Assembly (NCBI GenBank): GCA_950295325.1
Contig: OX485803.1
Coordinates: 37,029,554 to 37,093,553, forward strand
Reading direction: 5' to 3'
DNA length: 64,000 nucleotides
From: Polytrichum commune
Lineage: Eukaryota > Streptophyta > Polytrichopsida > Polytrichales > Polytrichaceae
Below the pieces are notes generated by a model. The model was given only the letters and a program-made list of their open reading frames with translations. It had not been told where the DNA came from and did not search any database. Below, piece after piece: positions 9,384-21,840 of this stretch (positions within the stretch are counted from its first letter, which is position 1; each line of letters starts with the position of its first letter). The position numbers and the translations under genes were made by a program.

Positions 9384-12002
9384 ATGGTTGAGCATCGTAT
9401 TCCGTTAGTTCCGGGCTCTAAACCGGTGAGACAAAAAGAGAGAAGGATGAATCTTAGATTGCAATTATTGGTCAAGGCAGAATTAGAGAGGTTGTTGCAG
9501 GCTGGGTTTATAAAGCCGGTAGAGATTACGGATTGGGTTTCTCCTATGGTGTTAGTGAAAAAGAAAAATGGGAAGCTTAGAGTTTGTGTAGACTATAGGA
9601 AGCTCAATGATTGTACGTAAAAGGATCATTTTCCTTTGCCGTTCATTACCTTGTTGTTAGAGGAGGTAGGGGGTCATGAGAGGTACACATTCATGGATGG
9701 ATACGCCGGCTACAACCAAGTAGCCATAGCACTAGCGGATTTGCACAAGACGGCATTTACAACACCTTGGGGGACTTTCATATGGGTGGTGATGCCATTT
9801 GGTTTATGCAACGCACCGGCAATGTTCCAACGACTAGTCATGTATATCTTCAGTGACTTGCTCTTCAAATCCATGACGGTTTATATTGATGATTTTAGTA
9901 CCCAATCTAGTACTAAGGAGCATGTGCATTGTGTGAGAGAGGCCTTAATTAGGTGTAGGCAAATGCGGTTGGCATTAAACCCGGACAAGACATTTCTAGG
10001 GGTACAAAGGGGAGTTTTGTTGGGTTATGTTGTGAGTGAAAATGGGAGAGAACCGGATCCCGACAAGATCGCGGTCATTGATGGGTTAGAAACTCCGAAA
10101 AATGCCAAGGGGATCTCGAAATTGTTACGTCATGTGGGGTGGTATAGGGAGTTGATTCCGGATTTTGCAAAGATAGCGGTCCCTATCATTCAATTGCTCA
10201 AGAAGGATGTTAGATTTGTTTGGACGGATGAGTGCCAAAAAACCTTTGTTGAGTTGAGGTCCAAATTGAGCACTTATCCCGTCTTAAGGCCCCCGGATTG
10301 GGAAAAGCCTTTTCATGTGTATTATGATGCCAGCAATGTAGCGGTCGGTAGTGCCTTGTGTCAATCTACGGGAGAGAAGGGGAAGGATCTACCCGTAGCT
10401 TACGCTAGTAAGCAATTGACTTCCGCGGAGAGGAATTACTCCACTACGGAGAGAGAGTGTCTAGCCATGGTATTTTCGGTCAAGAAGTTTAGGCACTATC
10501 TTATTTGTAATCCGGTAGTATTTTTTGTGGACCACATGGCCATTAAGTATTTGGTCAACGAGCCAGAGTTGAGTGGAAGGTTGGCTAGGTGGGTTTTGTT
10601 ACTTGAAGAGTTTGATTACACGGTGGAATATAAACTGGGTCGCATGCATTTACAAGCCGACCACTTGTCTAGATTGTCGGAGGAGATGGGCACTACGCCA
10701 ATAGACGATAGCCTCATGGATGATAGATTGTTTGTAGTCACGTCCACACCAGATTGGTATGCCGGAATTGTAGAATTCTTGACCACTCAACAATTACCAT
10801 CCGAATGGACCAAGGAGGAGAAAAGAAAGATTATAGTCAATAGTAGGCACTTTGCCGTGATAGGCAATAGATTATTCAGGAGAGGAGCGGATACCATCTT
10901 GAGAAGATGTGTATCGCAAGTAGAGGTTCCGGATATTCTAGAGGCATGTCATGATATTGCTTGTGGAGGATATTTTTCTGGCCAACTTACCGGCCAGAAA
11001 ATCCTTAGAGCGGGTTACTTTTGGCCTACATTATTCCAGGATTCACACGACTATGTTAAAAGGTGTGATGCTTGCCAAAGGTACGCTAGAAATGACCTTA
11101 GGATGGAGATGCCATTACACATTTCATTACCACTAGTTCCCTTTGAGAAATGGGGAATAGATTATGTAGGGGAGGTCCATTCCCACTCTTCGAGGGGGAT
11201 GGTCTACATTGTTGTAGCTACCGAGTATTTGACTAAATGGGCGGAGGCTAAGGCGGTCAAAACCGACACGGCCGCATGTGCCGCTACATTCATGTACGAA
11301 AATATCATTACTAGGTTTGGGGTCCCAAAGATTCTAGTTAGTGATAGAGGAACTTATTTTCTTAATGACCTCATTTCCGAGATGACTCAAAGGTTTAAAA
11401 TCGACCATAGGAAGATAACTCCCTATCACCCTCAAACTAATGGCCAAACCGAGCGAATGAACGGAATTCTAGTCGGCATTTTACGCAAGACGGTCATCAA
11501 CTCAAAGAGAGATTGGGACGTAAAGCTAAACGCGGCTTTGTGGGCTTATCGGACAACTTACAAGGTGACAACACAAGCAACTCCGTTTTCTTTGGTGTAC
11601 GGTATTGAGGCTACACTTCCTATTGAATTTGAGGTAGAGTCATTAAGGGTTGCAATAGGGACACGCCTCAACGACAATGAGCCTTTGAGAAATAGGCTAG
11701 AGAATCTAGAGGAGTTGGATGAGAAGAGGCGGAGGGCCGCTCAACACATGGAGGCAATCCAAAGACGAAGGAAGGTTATTTTTGACAAGCGTCACAATAA
11801 GAGAGCATTAGAGAGAGGAATGTTGGTCATGCTCCAAGACGGGAAGAAAAAGGATTTTCCGGGGAAGTTTGATGCGGTTTGGTTAGGTCCTTACATTGTG
11901 GCGAATACATGGTCTAATAACTCGGTGCAATTGGAGACACTCAACGGACAAAGCTTCCCGACGCGAACGGCCGGAAGTAGGTGCAAGCAATTCCACACAT
12001 GA
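9384..12002 (+). pseudogene. pol: Reverse transcriptase, RNase H and integrase of G2
   Basis: The frame equals that of the protease and is interrupted once by TAA at 9618-9620 (one C-to-T from CAA). Reverse transcriptase motifs include VSPMVLVKKKNGKLRVCVDY, the YIDD active site at 9882-9893 and LGYVVSENG. RNase H shows YYDASNVAVGSALCQ and TERECLAMVF. Integrase follows with a zinc-binding region (CHDIACGGYF and CDACQRY), first Asp in WGIDYVGEV, second in LVSDRGTYF and Glu in HPQTNGQTERMN. In the zinc region Tyr replaces the usual His of CGGHF, which may impair this HHCC domain. There is no chromodomain. Copying by this element itself would need read-through of two stops. Confidence 0.9.
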
Positions 12003-12060
12003 AAACGACTTGACTTCAAGCAAGACATTCTAGGAGTCGGTCCCAGATGGTCGCCAATAA

Positions 12061-13136
12061 CGTGAGCCCAAAATTGATGCCCACATTGGTTGTTAACACT
12101 TGTAAAACATTACAAGTGGTGTTTTGGTGATTTATGATTATTTACAAAAATATAAAAAGAGTGAAGCTTGAAGAAAGCTTAGTTTGAATCCTTAGGCTTT
12201 TGTGGAGTGGATTTAAGTAGGAGAATGACAAACCTTGGTAAAGTGTGGTAGGTAGAAAGCCAAGGTTAGTTAAATGTTTGAATTAGGATCTTTGTTGATC
12301 ATTTGAGGAAGGAAGGCTTAGGAGATAGGATAAGAGCCTACAAAGTAGGAGAAAATCTCAAGGGCTTATCGTGAGCCTTGAGGATGCTCACCCCCTCAAA
12401 CTCACTATATAATCCCTCATTCTTCCCTCACTCATCATCTCTTTCCTTCGTGCTCCTTGGCACTCCACGTGTTATAAGTGTGGGTGCGTGGAAAGCAAGA
12501 TAGGAGCACGTGTGTGTGCATGGATGTAAGGTTAGGAGCCAAGGCTAGTTGGCCTTGAAGAGGGCTTGACCTCTTGTTAGTAATAGTTGGGCGTGAATGA
12601 TTTAAAGTTCAATTTATGGCTTTGTTTGAATACTTGGATTTACATTGATTAGCCTTATACTTATGCGGATGTGCAAAGTCTCTTATTGGAGCATTTAGTT
12701 TTGTTGGACTTCATATGAATTTTTGAGAGCCAAAAAACCGAGACTATGTCCAAACTTCCAAAAACTAGTGAAAAAGTGTAGGTTCAAAGGGAACAGCGTA
12801 GAATTGCGACCATATACTTTGTGGCAGTAGAAATATTATTGTATATTCATGTAGAGGACTTCATTACCTATCCATGGATACCAAGAATTCATTTTTTGGA
12901 CTTCATATGAATTTTTGAAAGCCAAAAAACCGAGACTATGTCCAAACTTCCAAACTTCCAAACTTCGAGATTAAGGAGTGTAAGAAGACATAGTATAGAC
13001 TTGGCTAAGTTGCGTATATTCCAACGATAGATTGGAATCATACATTGTGTTACAAAGAAAGAAATCTCTACATGTCATTATAAACTTCTCCATTCGGGCT
13101 AGGACGAAATTGAAGGGTGGAGGCTTTTTGGTGACA
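12061..13136 (+). repeat. 3' LTR of G2 (1076 bp)
   Basis: It begins CGTGAGCCCAAAATTGATGC, so the first base is C where the family has T, and ends GGTGACA. It contains TATATAA at 12406-12412. Its last 585 bp repeat 4481-5065. No clear polypurine tract precedes it. Confidence 0.85.
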
Positions 13137-13229
13137 TCGCCCCAGTGGCCTGATTTGTAAATTTCATGATCCTCAGCACCTGTATTGAATAGTCTTTTAA
13201 ATAAGGAAATCTGACTCATTGCGATGAAT
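13137..13229. other. Short host segment between G2 and CACTA-A
   Basis: These 93 bp separate the G2 3' LTR from the CACTA-A terminus and end with the AAT target copy. Nothing codes here. The sequence should be contiguous with 24181 onward in an allele lacking CACTA-A. Confidence 0.6.
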
Positions 13230-14003
13230 CACTACAAGGATCTTGTGGTTAAACCACTGTATCATGTCACTGAGCAACCCAAGTGACAACACGTTTGCGA
13301 GAAAAAAATGCAAGAATGAGCTTATGAGGTCCGCAACCACTGCGTTTTCTGTTGGAAGTGACATGGGACCATTATGTTTGACGTGTCGATGTCTTAATGT
13401 TCACAATGACAAAATAAATACTTTGAAATGGATGCCAAAACCAATGTCACTGGGCAACCAAGCTGTGTGATACAAACTTCCACCAAAAGAGCAAGATGTT
13501 CTAATTTATTGACAAATAACTACATGTGGTCCACTAATTTATACAAATGGACTTATGCCTTTCTGTCCCCAAAGCCCTCATGTTTCTGAACTCTCAAAGG
13601 GTGAAAATAACATCATGCTGAGTCTCAAATGCACACATATCATCATGACTAACCAATCCCTGTCCAATCCCATGACTACAAGTTCGTATTTTGTTCGGAG
13701 AAATGACTAAAATGCTCGTTGTGCGCATCAAACAAACCAGGGCCATACACCATTTACACTGCTTTGAGACTGAATCAAACATGAATCAAACACCACGCAT
13801 GTATGTGTGCAAAATGTAAACTGGTGGATCTTCATATTTCCTTGATAATAATAAGGGTGGTCAACATATACCTATGCTCAGGACATTGTCCACTACTATT
13901 CTGCATATGAACTTCACTATATGATCTCTACCTACTCTGAAAATCCCTATGATATCAGATGTATGCACTACAACGAACATCCTCTGCACAGCTACCACTG
14001 CCA

Positions 14004-14910
14004 TCAATCCTCTCCACCATCGCAAGAATGGTCGCTTGCAGAATCATTTGGCTCCGAAGATGAGCCCTTCCCCTCTGTTCCAGATGCAACTACATTGAAC
14101 GCAAATGCAGGGACTTCTTCATCGGCGAAAACCTGAAAATCCTCTTGGGCCACGTTTCTCGTTTCCGGCTCATCATTGTGCAGGTGAGCATCGACTCCGA
14201 ACTTGTTTGTGCCTTGCACCAACCGCATATCCTCCATGTCATCTGCAACCCGTACACTGCGTGGTTCAGCGTTCATAATCACTTTCCACCCTGTTTCCCA
14301 TGGGTCATCACTCACAAACACTTGTTGTACCTGCGATGGAAACACATATGGCTACACATTGGGAGGCTGCAAACGGGAAAAATCAGCTAGCCAAAAACCA
14401 TATTCGTCCTGTTTCATGGTTGGTGTGTCCCCACAGTCGGGCCGCACCCAACGTCCTTTGAACAATATAACATTCGTGCTCCCATAAGAAACTTGGAGAA
14501 TTTCAACTAGGGTGCCCACATATGCCAATTGCACCTCCACAACTTCCTTATCCCGTGTGCTGCTCCGACAACCCTGCTTGAATAAGCCAGCAATTCCGCA
14601 ATCATAACTGACATGCTTGTTACTACCATCTTCATCTGCAACGCGGTAGTGGCAGCCGTGCGATTTAATTGACTTGAATGTCAACGCAACACGATTTGGT
14701 GGGAAAGCGATGGAGACCAGGTGGTCGTCCAACACAACACCTGCAGCCATCTCCTCCCTTACTCGATCTGCCAGCCACGTTCCAAACTCACCTATGGGTT
14801 TCAGATCTTCTGGGTATGGTCTATTCAAGCGACCACCTCTTCGCCGCCGATGCCGAGACCGGTGTGCAGCACGTCCTGCCTCCACGCGAACCTTCTCGTC
14901 TTCATACAAT
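14004..14910 (-). pseudogene. CACTA-A transposase exon 4 (DUF4216 region)
   Basis: The exon starts after a TTCAG acceptor at 14910, with a phase that fits exon 3 (2+1 bases). It carries a basic RSRHRRRRGG stretch and a DUF4216-type domain (CHYRVADEDGSNKHVSYDCG, ILFKGRWVRPDCG, MKQDEYGFWLADF). A TAG at 14352-14354 interrupts the frame; downstream it continues with FPSQVQQVFVSDD and an acidic tail to 14004. CACTA-C has the uninterrupted equivalent (FPLHVQQVFFVDD), so the stop is a lesion removing about 116 residues. The biochemical role of this domain is unknown to me. Confidence 0.82.
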
Positions 14911-15060
14911 CTGAAGGACACCCACCATGAACACCATTACACATAGATGCCATTCATTGAATCGGCCAGGAGGGTCGTACTATCATGAACTGCATGAATT
15001 CAAACATAAGCATATTTCTCGCTACGGACGGTCCTAGCTAAATGGATGTGAAAATCAGAC

Positions 15061-15962
15061 CTTTGGTACGACGCAGTGTCCTCAGAGTTCGATATTACAA
15101 AATTGTGAAGTTGACGTAGTTCCACGTCGGTCAATCTCTTGCGCGTTGCAGCGCCCTCAGGGACCTCCCCACTTATACCAGGTTCTTCGTCATTGTCCCA
15201 GATTCGGCGACTGCTATGAGGGAAGTCTCTTAGGTGGCTGGTTACAAACCCCAAAGCCTCGTCTAATGAGTAACCTGTAGCCATTGAGCCTTCAGGTCGG
15301 GCACGATTGCCTACATAACTCTTCAAAACACCAAGGTACCTTTCCATGGGATACATCCATCTGCAAGCCACTGGACCCAAAATCTCCAACTCGTCCACAA
15401 GGTGAATCACAAGGTGGCTCATTAGGTCCCAAAAAGACGGAGGCATCCATGCTTCTAACAAGGATAGAGTTTCAGCTGTGAACTCCCGCAACCAAGGAAT
15501 CTCAGCTGGATCGACAACTTTTGCTGTCAACTTCTGGAATACAGTTGACAGCCGAATTATACCTGCGCGAACAGACGGGTGTAGCAAACCCCGTATAGAC
15601 ACAGGCAAAATTCCTTGCAGTAGGATGTGGTGGTCATGTGATTTAAGAGACCCCCACTTACCTCCTTCCACGTGCTTTCGGAATGCAGAACCATAACCTG
15701 TCGGCACTTTCATGTCTCCAATTATTTTCATACATGTTTTCTTCTCCTTTCGCAATAACACGTATGGTGCAGGAGGTTGCCTCCATATGACCTTGCCGCA
15801 CTTCATATCTCGCACCATCCATAGATTGTCACGAATGCCACGCTCCTGCATGTCATGCCTTACTTTGGGATTGTCTTTGTCGCCCATTATCGTCCGAAGA
15901 ATGTTGTTTGACACATTTTTCTCGACGTGCATTGTGTCCAGCGAGTGCCGTATGAGATGAGC
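15061..15962 (-). CDS. CACTA-A transposase exon 3 (DUF4218 region)
   Basis: Predicted from a GTGCAG acceptor at 15963 to an AAAG|GTCTGA donor at 15061. It begins with HLIRHSLDTMHVEKNVSNNI, the conserved end of the tnp2 region. DUF4218 motifs follow (LKSHDHHILLQGILPV, PPSFWDLMSHLVIHLVDELE, CRWMYPMERYLGVLKSYV, RARPEGSMATGYSLDEALGF). The reading frame is open. Splice positions match those inferred for CACTA-C, which supports them. Confidence 0.82.
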
Positions 15963-16340
15963 CTGCACGCTCACCACTTCAAAACAATCAGACAACATTG
16001 ATTATTTGGGACACCATGGTGCATCCACAAAACAGAGCAAGCACACAAAATTGGTGACACTCAATGCAATATTTAGTGTACATCAAGTATTCAGGAAAAC
16101 TATCGACCATTTTAGAGTAGTAGATTTGGCCATACCTTAAGTCAATAGATGATAACCGTAAGAAGCACAACATGAAAATTGTTGGACTTGGAAATTGTAA
16201 CTTTGCTCTAGCACAACGCATCTAAATATCATAATGTAATGAACAAATTAACTGCACAATCCGTATAAGTAAATGAGCTGCCCCTGGCCCCCCTCTCAAA
16301 ACTTCACAGCATTGAAGGCCCAAGGTTAGAACTCGCAAAC

Positions 16341-17870
16341 CTCCCAATACGGTAGGGAATAAAGAGTAGACGCCCTCTTTATCCCGGTGCGCCGCGAGGG
16401 ATCAGCCCATTTCGGCTTCCCCCCACCATCCAAAAATGCCTTCCTTTCCCTTGCCCATTCCAACACCTCTAATGGTTGCACTTCCGCAGGTGGGACCTCA
16501 TGCTCGACTGCGCCATCAAATACAGAGTCTGCAAACCTAAAAGGGTGGTCTTCTGGAAGCCATCGCCTATGTTGTGAGTCATAAACAATTTTCTTCAAAC
16601 TCTTTGAGTAACGCGAAATAGTTCCAGGACCACAATGCGGGCAACCCATGTACCCCTTGGTTGTGCAGCCCGCGGCAATTCCTAAACCAGGTAGGTCGTG
16701 GGCAGTACAAAGCACAACCAACCTGCATGTAAAGTGATGCTGCCCTAGAAATCCGGAAGCATCCCTCATCCGCACCCCCTCAAACCACAACTCTTTCAAC
16801 TCCTCCAGCAATGGCTCAAAGAATACATCGAAGTCGCTGCCTTTCACCGCTTCCTTCCCAGGTATGAGAAGGCAAAGCGACATAAAAAAAAATTTGGTCA
16901 TACACCAGGGCGGCAAATTCGCAATGGTCATCACCACTGGGGTGCAAGACCATTTGCAATTTTTGATCCCGAAGGGATTCACCCCAACAATTGATAGGAA
17001 GACACGTAAATTGCGAGGTTCTGATCCAAATTCTGGGAATTCCATGTCGACATTGGCCCATTGCGGGGAGTCGGCGGGGTGCCTCATCATGCCATCCTTG
17101 GACTTGTTAAAGTGATGCCAGCTGAACAACTCAGCTATTTCCTTAATGGAAAACATTCTTTTCACCCGCGGGATGATTGGAAAATGGCGCAAAACTTTTG
17201 CTGGAACAGAACGTCTAACAAATCTATTTGCATTGCATTTTGGGCAGACGGATGCATCTACAAGATTCCCCCGAAACAACACGCAATTTTGTGGACAACA
17301 GTGTATTGTGTCATACACAAGACCTAACTTTCTAAGCATGCGAGTTGCCTCCTTTCCAGAACAGGGCAACGTGTTCCCCTGCGGTAGAATAATTTCGTGC
17401 AATAGCTTGAAGACCTTGTTAATGAGGTTGTTTGGTGCCTTTGCAACCTTGAAAGCACATAAAAGGTAAATGGTTGCACCCAATCGACTCACCCTCCCAT
17501 CAGGAAACAATTTCACGCTGAGCTCCTCAAGCAATTCGTCCTCAACGGGGTGCTTTCCGCCATGGGTTTGGTCGTCATTTGCTATTCCATCCCAGGGGTT
17601 TGAGTCGGACTCTCTAACACTGCCCTCTGGATCATTCACAATTGGGGGCATGTCGTCTTCAGGGCCAACCCCTGCATCATTTGCCTGCACACGAACATCG
17701 TCAAATCGAGCAAACATTTCTGTCACTGCACGCCGAAGGTCTGCACCCACGTCCAAGGGTGCAGAGTCTTCCTCGCAATCTTGGAATTCACGTAGACAAG
17801 ATCGATAATTGAGCTCAGCAGCAGCCCATTCCTCAGAAGAAGAATCCGCATGAGGACCCTGCGGAGGACC
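16341..17870 (-). CDS. CACTA-A transposase exon 2 (tnp2 domain)
   Basis: The exon is open for 510 codons between a GAAG acceptor (17871) and a GGGAG|GTTTGC donor (16341). An acidic N-terminus precedes the tnp2 core: LRKLGLVYDTIHCCPQNCVL, CPKCNANRF, VLRHFPIIPRVKRMF, NLPPWCMTKFFFM, LCLLIPGKEAV, HRRWLPEDHPFRFA. tnp2 proteins catalyse cut-and-paste transposition in the nucleus. The conserved (L/A)DGVNPF of CACTA-B and CACTA-C is here IVGVNPF: the Asp is Val, codon 16986-16988. YNLPPW is changed to ANLPPW. If that Asp is catalytic, as I infer from its invariance, this copy is inactive although its frame is open. Confidence 0.87.
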
Positions 17871-18099
17871 CTTCAACCCATCAAGTTAGTGATGAGTCAC
17901 ACTTACAATATCATCAAGCTGCACAATGAGCAAAGTAATTCTACATTCAATTAGTGCAAGATGATAATCAAATCGAAGTCGTGCCCGTAGCAATATGTGG
18001 AGCTCATATGAAAATCTTCTGCATTATGAAAGTGAAGATATTCTTTCTCATGTGTCATGTGGTTACTCCTATGGTGCTAAGACAGAACTCCATGCCTTC

Positions 18100-20937
18100 T
18101 GTGGTACTTTTGGGCCACCCCCTTTCGAGGGAGCCTAAAAGTATCACACAAGCCCTTCGGTGAAGGTGGCCTGCATTTGCAGGCGCCCAAGCCGAACCCG
18201 GATGATAGGTGTATAACGTGAGTAGTTAGATTTTTAAGGGAGATTAAATATGCGTCGTAGTACCTCCGGAGGTTAGGCCTTAGTTTTTTACTAGTGTGGC
18301 TTTAAACTCCACTAACCAATTTCATATCTAGTTCTAACCTTAACCTACAACCTATTCTACGCGCAGACGCACCAGCCTTGAAACCAAGGCAATCCTAATT
18401 TGTGAATTGGGATGGTTCTGATACACCCAACCGGGTGTGACTCATACCACCCTAACTCAACGAACGGAATAACGACAATTTGATGGACCATTCAATTCTT
18501 CCTATTTCTTTATTTAGTTCTATTTAGTTTTCTAAGCGGGGGAACTTGGCCTAAGTCCCACCCTTCACACAAATTCCTTCTTAATTACTTACTTTTGTTT
18601 GCACGTCCTAACTTACTACATTAACATATTAGGCATCACCCCTTACCTCGGGTCTCTTGCCAACAAGGGTTTACGATTTATTTGGTATGTTTTGATTGTT
18701 AAATGTGTTTACACTGGATAGACCACGAAATGCAACTCAATGGGACCAGGGTGACGGGCGACCTGTAGGTTCAACCTGTTGCGCAATCTTCATAAATTGG
18801 GGCCATTACTCCCAATCTATGGGGCCAACAACATAATAGTGGATTCGCGGGTCATTAACCCCACCTTTCCACCAACAACATTCAGAGTGGTCGTGTCGGT
18901 GATTAATCCGACTTACCACACACGAAACTTGCTAATAAATGAAGCTACTAACACAAAACATACCAAGGGCCCCGAAAACAATGGAATTGGGTACTCCCTT
19001 GGCGGTCAAGTGGTCAAGCCACTTGACCTTACGAGATAGGTGAGTGGGTTTAGAGATGCGTACCTTAGCCGTGCTCCCTCCAATCCTAAATGGAAGGCTT
19101 AAGGTTAGTTAATTTACCTCAATTTTCCTCGGTTGATTTGGGCTTGATGTAGGCCGAGCCGCTACCTCCTTCCTTGCTCCACTTTCCGAGCGTCGACCTT
19201 GCCTCCTTCTTTGTAACTAGTTTGGTAGTAAGCGTACCTTAGTTAACAATTAAAATATAAAGTGTTATTCTGTCCTGTAATTTAATCCTAAGCATAATAT
19301 TTATACTTAGTGCACCAAATTATCTTTCCAATGATCTAAAAATCACTCTAATCGGATAAGAAATGCAAAAGTTATGAGGGTTGGAAGTGTGAGGTCGATT
19401 CAACCGACCCTTCCAACCCACCTATCTACCTTTTAACTTCAAAAATTCATAGCACATTCCTTACTACTTGGATCTAGGCTTTCCTTATACCATTGGAAAG
19501 CTATGAACAAGCTCTAACTAGAAAAATTATGACATCAGCAGGTTAAGCTAATAGAAATTCAGCGGACTCCTTGTAACACAGCAGTCAATCAAGAAGGCTT
19601 AAACTATGTATCTCGCCTTCAACAATTCATATCTAATTCAAATCTTAGTCAAATCAAACGTTCTATATGACCCTGGAGAGATATTAAAAAGATGTATTTG
19701 ATAAAAATATGTGATTAGAAAGGTAAGCCGAAGTGAACCCAGCAGGTCCTCTGTAATGCAGCAGTCAACCAAAAGTTCTCAAACTATGTGTCCCATCTTG
19801 CACAATTCATATCTAATTCAAATCATGCTCAAATCAAATGTTCTAAGCCATTTTGGAAAGCTACACAAAAGTTCTACTTGGGAAAAATATAATTTCTTGG
19901 AATTAAAATTCCTATTGGGCTCGCAGGTCTGATCCAGCAGCCGCTACCCACAAGACCACCCAGTTTTTCTACTCCATCTTTGAAAATCCATAACTAATTG
20001 TCATCTCAACCAAATCACAAATGGGAAACGGCTATGGATAGCTATATGAAATCTCTCTAAGAGAAAAATGATAAGTATCTTGTTCTAGCTTTTGAACTAA
20101 GCCTTCAGGGCATTGGCAGATGAGGTCTATAATGCCTCTACTCAAAACTCTACCATCCAACCTACCTCTACAAAAGAAGGAATAATTTTGTTGGTGTGTT
20201 AATAAACACACAACCTAACTAGGAGAGAGAGAGTAGAGGAGGTTCTCAAGCCTTTCTTTTAGACCATTGAGAATACATGCTAAAGGATTTTTTCCTAACT
20301 ACATTGAAGCAGGGCTTCGCCCAAAAACTAGAGAAAGAGAGAGAGCTACAAGGTGGAAGGAGGGGTTTTTAAACCCTCTCACAAAAGGGTTGGACCCCTC
20401 CTCCACCGGATCCATTTTTCAAACCCTTTCCCGAAATTTTGGCTCGGGGGTTTTCCCGGTTGAGGTTGCCACCCTCTCGCCGAGGTGGCTCCGACAAAAA
20501 ACCTTTAGAAATCTTTCTAATTTTTCCGCCATCGAGTTGGCAAGGGGGCAAGTGGGCAAGTATCCCCCTTGCTCTCTTTCTTTTTTTCTTCAAAATTCTT
20601 CACGCCGATTTTATCTTCTTACGTAAAACACCTCCAATAGTCTTGTGTGCCTCACACTAACTAATAAACTAACACTTGCTTAGCTAGCATCTACTAACAT
20701 TTGCTTAATAACTAGCATCTACTAATATTTGCTTAGCTAGTTGTTTTTACTAGCTAGCACATTTTTTCTACTTTGCTATCTTCTAGCACTACTTAGTTTC
20801 ATTTTGACCTTCCTTCTTCTAGGCTAAATGCTAAATGAACTAATTTTTCCTAAATTCCCTATCAATTCTAACTTTTAATGCTAACATTCTAACTAAAAGT
20901 GATTCCGCAGAGTGGTGGACCACTCAAAGGGTTCACA
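18100..20937. repeat. Probable solo LTR inside CACTA-A (2838 bp)
   Basis: The segment starts TGTGGTACTTTTGGGCCACC and ends GGGTTCACA. It is bounded by perfect 5-bp copies CCTTC (18095-18099, 20938-20942). TG...CA ends, a 5-bp duplication and absence of coding sequence fit a solo LTR. The minus-strand start TGTGAACCC resembles the TGTGAGCCC of the G1 family, but the body differs. From about 19400 to 20060 it has three or four degenerate units of roughly 160 bp with AATTCATATCTAATTCAAAT-like cores. Orientation is uncertain. Confidence 0.72.
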
Positions 20938-21840
20938 CCTTCCTGCAATTGGCAGATTTTACTTACTGCCATAGTTTGATGAGCAGGATTCCCTCACACA
21001 TCAAGATATTCCATGACCAGAACCAAATCTACAATCTCCACCAAGTGGAAATATACATTGAAGTATGCCCCTCTGGAACAAGTGATAGTGCATCATCCTT
21101 GCCAACAAATGTAAGTCCTTCGCAATGGCCTTCATTAAACATCTTCATGAAATTACAGAACTTGGAAAGAAGGCTGAGGACGAGTTATGGATCACTCACT
21201 TGTAACATCGCATTAGTGCGAAAAAAGAAAAATGATGTATAGGACAAAACTTGCAAGATAACTGTGCAGGAAAAGGTTATATACAGCTAACTACATTGCC
21301 ATATGATGCTAACGTATGATGAAACTCATATCCATTTGCTAAGAAGCTTTGTATGTCACTCAAAGGAGGGCATACTCTGCAACCATTACCGGTGATATAA
21401 CACAATATAACCTTGGGGATAACATCATCTCAAAATCATCTAGCCTGTTTCTCTTGCTCTCGTACTACATAGTAACAACCCACTTTGCACTGCTACAAGA
21501 CTTAAGTTCCAGCAACCTCCTTAGGAACAGTGGTATATATTGTTGTACCTTAGAATTTCCTCAAAAGCAAATCAGGTTCTCTCAACTCACATATTTCCAA
21601 AGAATACACCAACATACTCACATCGCACTGACAGGCCTGGTCTGTCACACTGTAACAGACACAACAATTACAACAATAAAAATCCTAAGAGCAGAGCCCT
21701 GAGACCCACACGATTGACCAAGGATGTGGATGAGTGCACATCTAAAGATGGCCAAACATTCTCAAGCAGTACAAAACGAGGCTGGAAAGGTTCGCTACTG
21801 TGTATCGCCGAAGCGGTCCATTGAGGTACCCTAAGACCGA
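20938..21840. other. Non-coding part of CACTA-A intron 1
   Basis: I see no convincing gene in this stretch between the solo LTR and the coiled-coil fragment. Short frames exist but none has a recognisable motif. Confidence 0.4.

Larger units (their letters stand above)
4481..13136 (+). mobile_element. Ty3/gypsy LTR retrotransposon G2
   Basis: This is a plus-strand element with a 5'-truncated LTR (4481-5065), PBS (5070-5087), leader, gag (5903 to about 7613), pol (7626-12002) and 3' LTR (12061-13136). The order protease, reverse transcriptase, RNase H, integrase is that of Ty3/gypsy. No chromodomain is visible at the integrase C-terminus. The matching 585 bp of the two LTRs differ at about one site by eye, so insertion is recent, yet the coding region has at least three in-frame stops plus frameshifts in gag. 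Confidence 0.9.
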
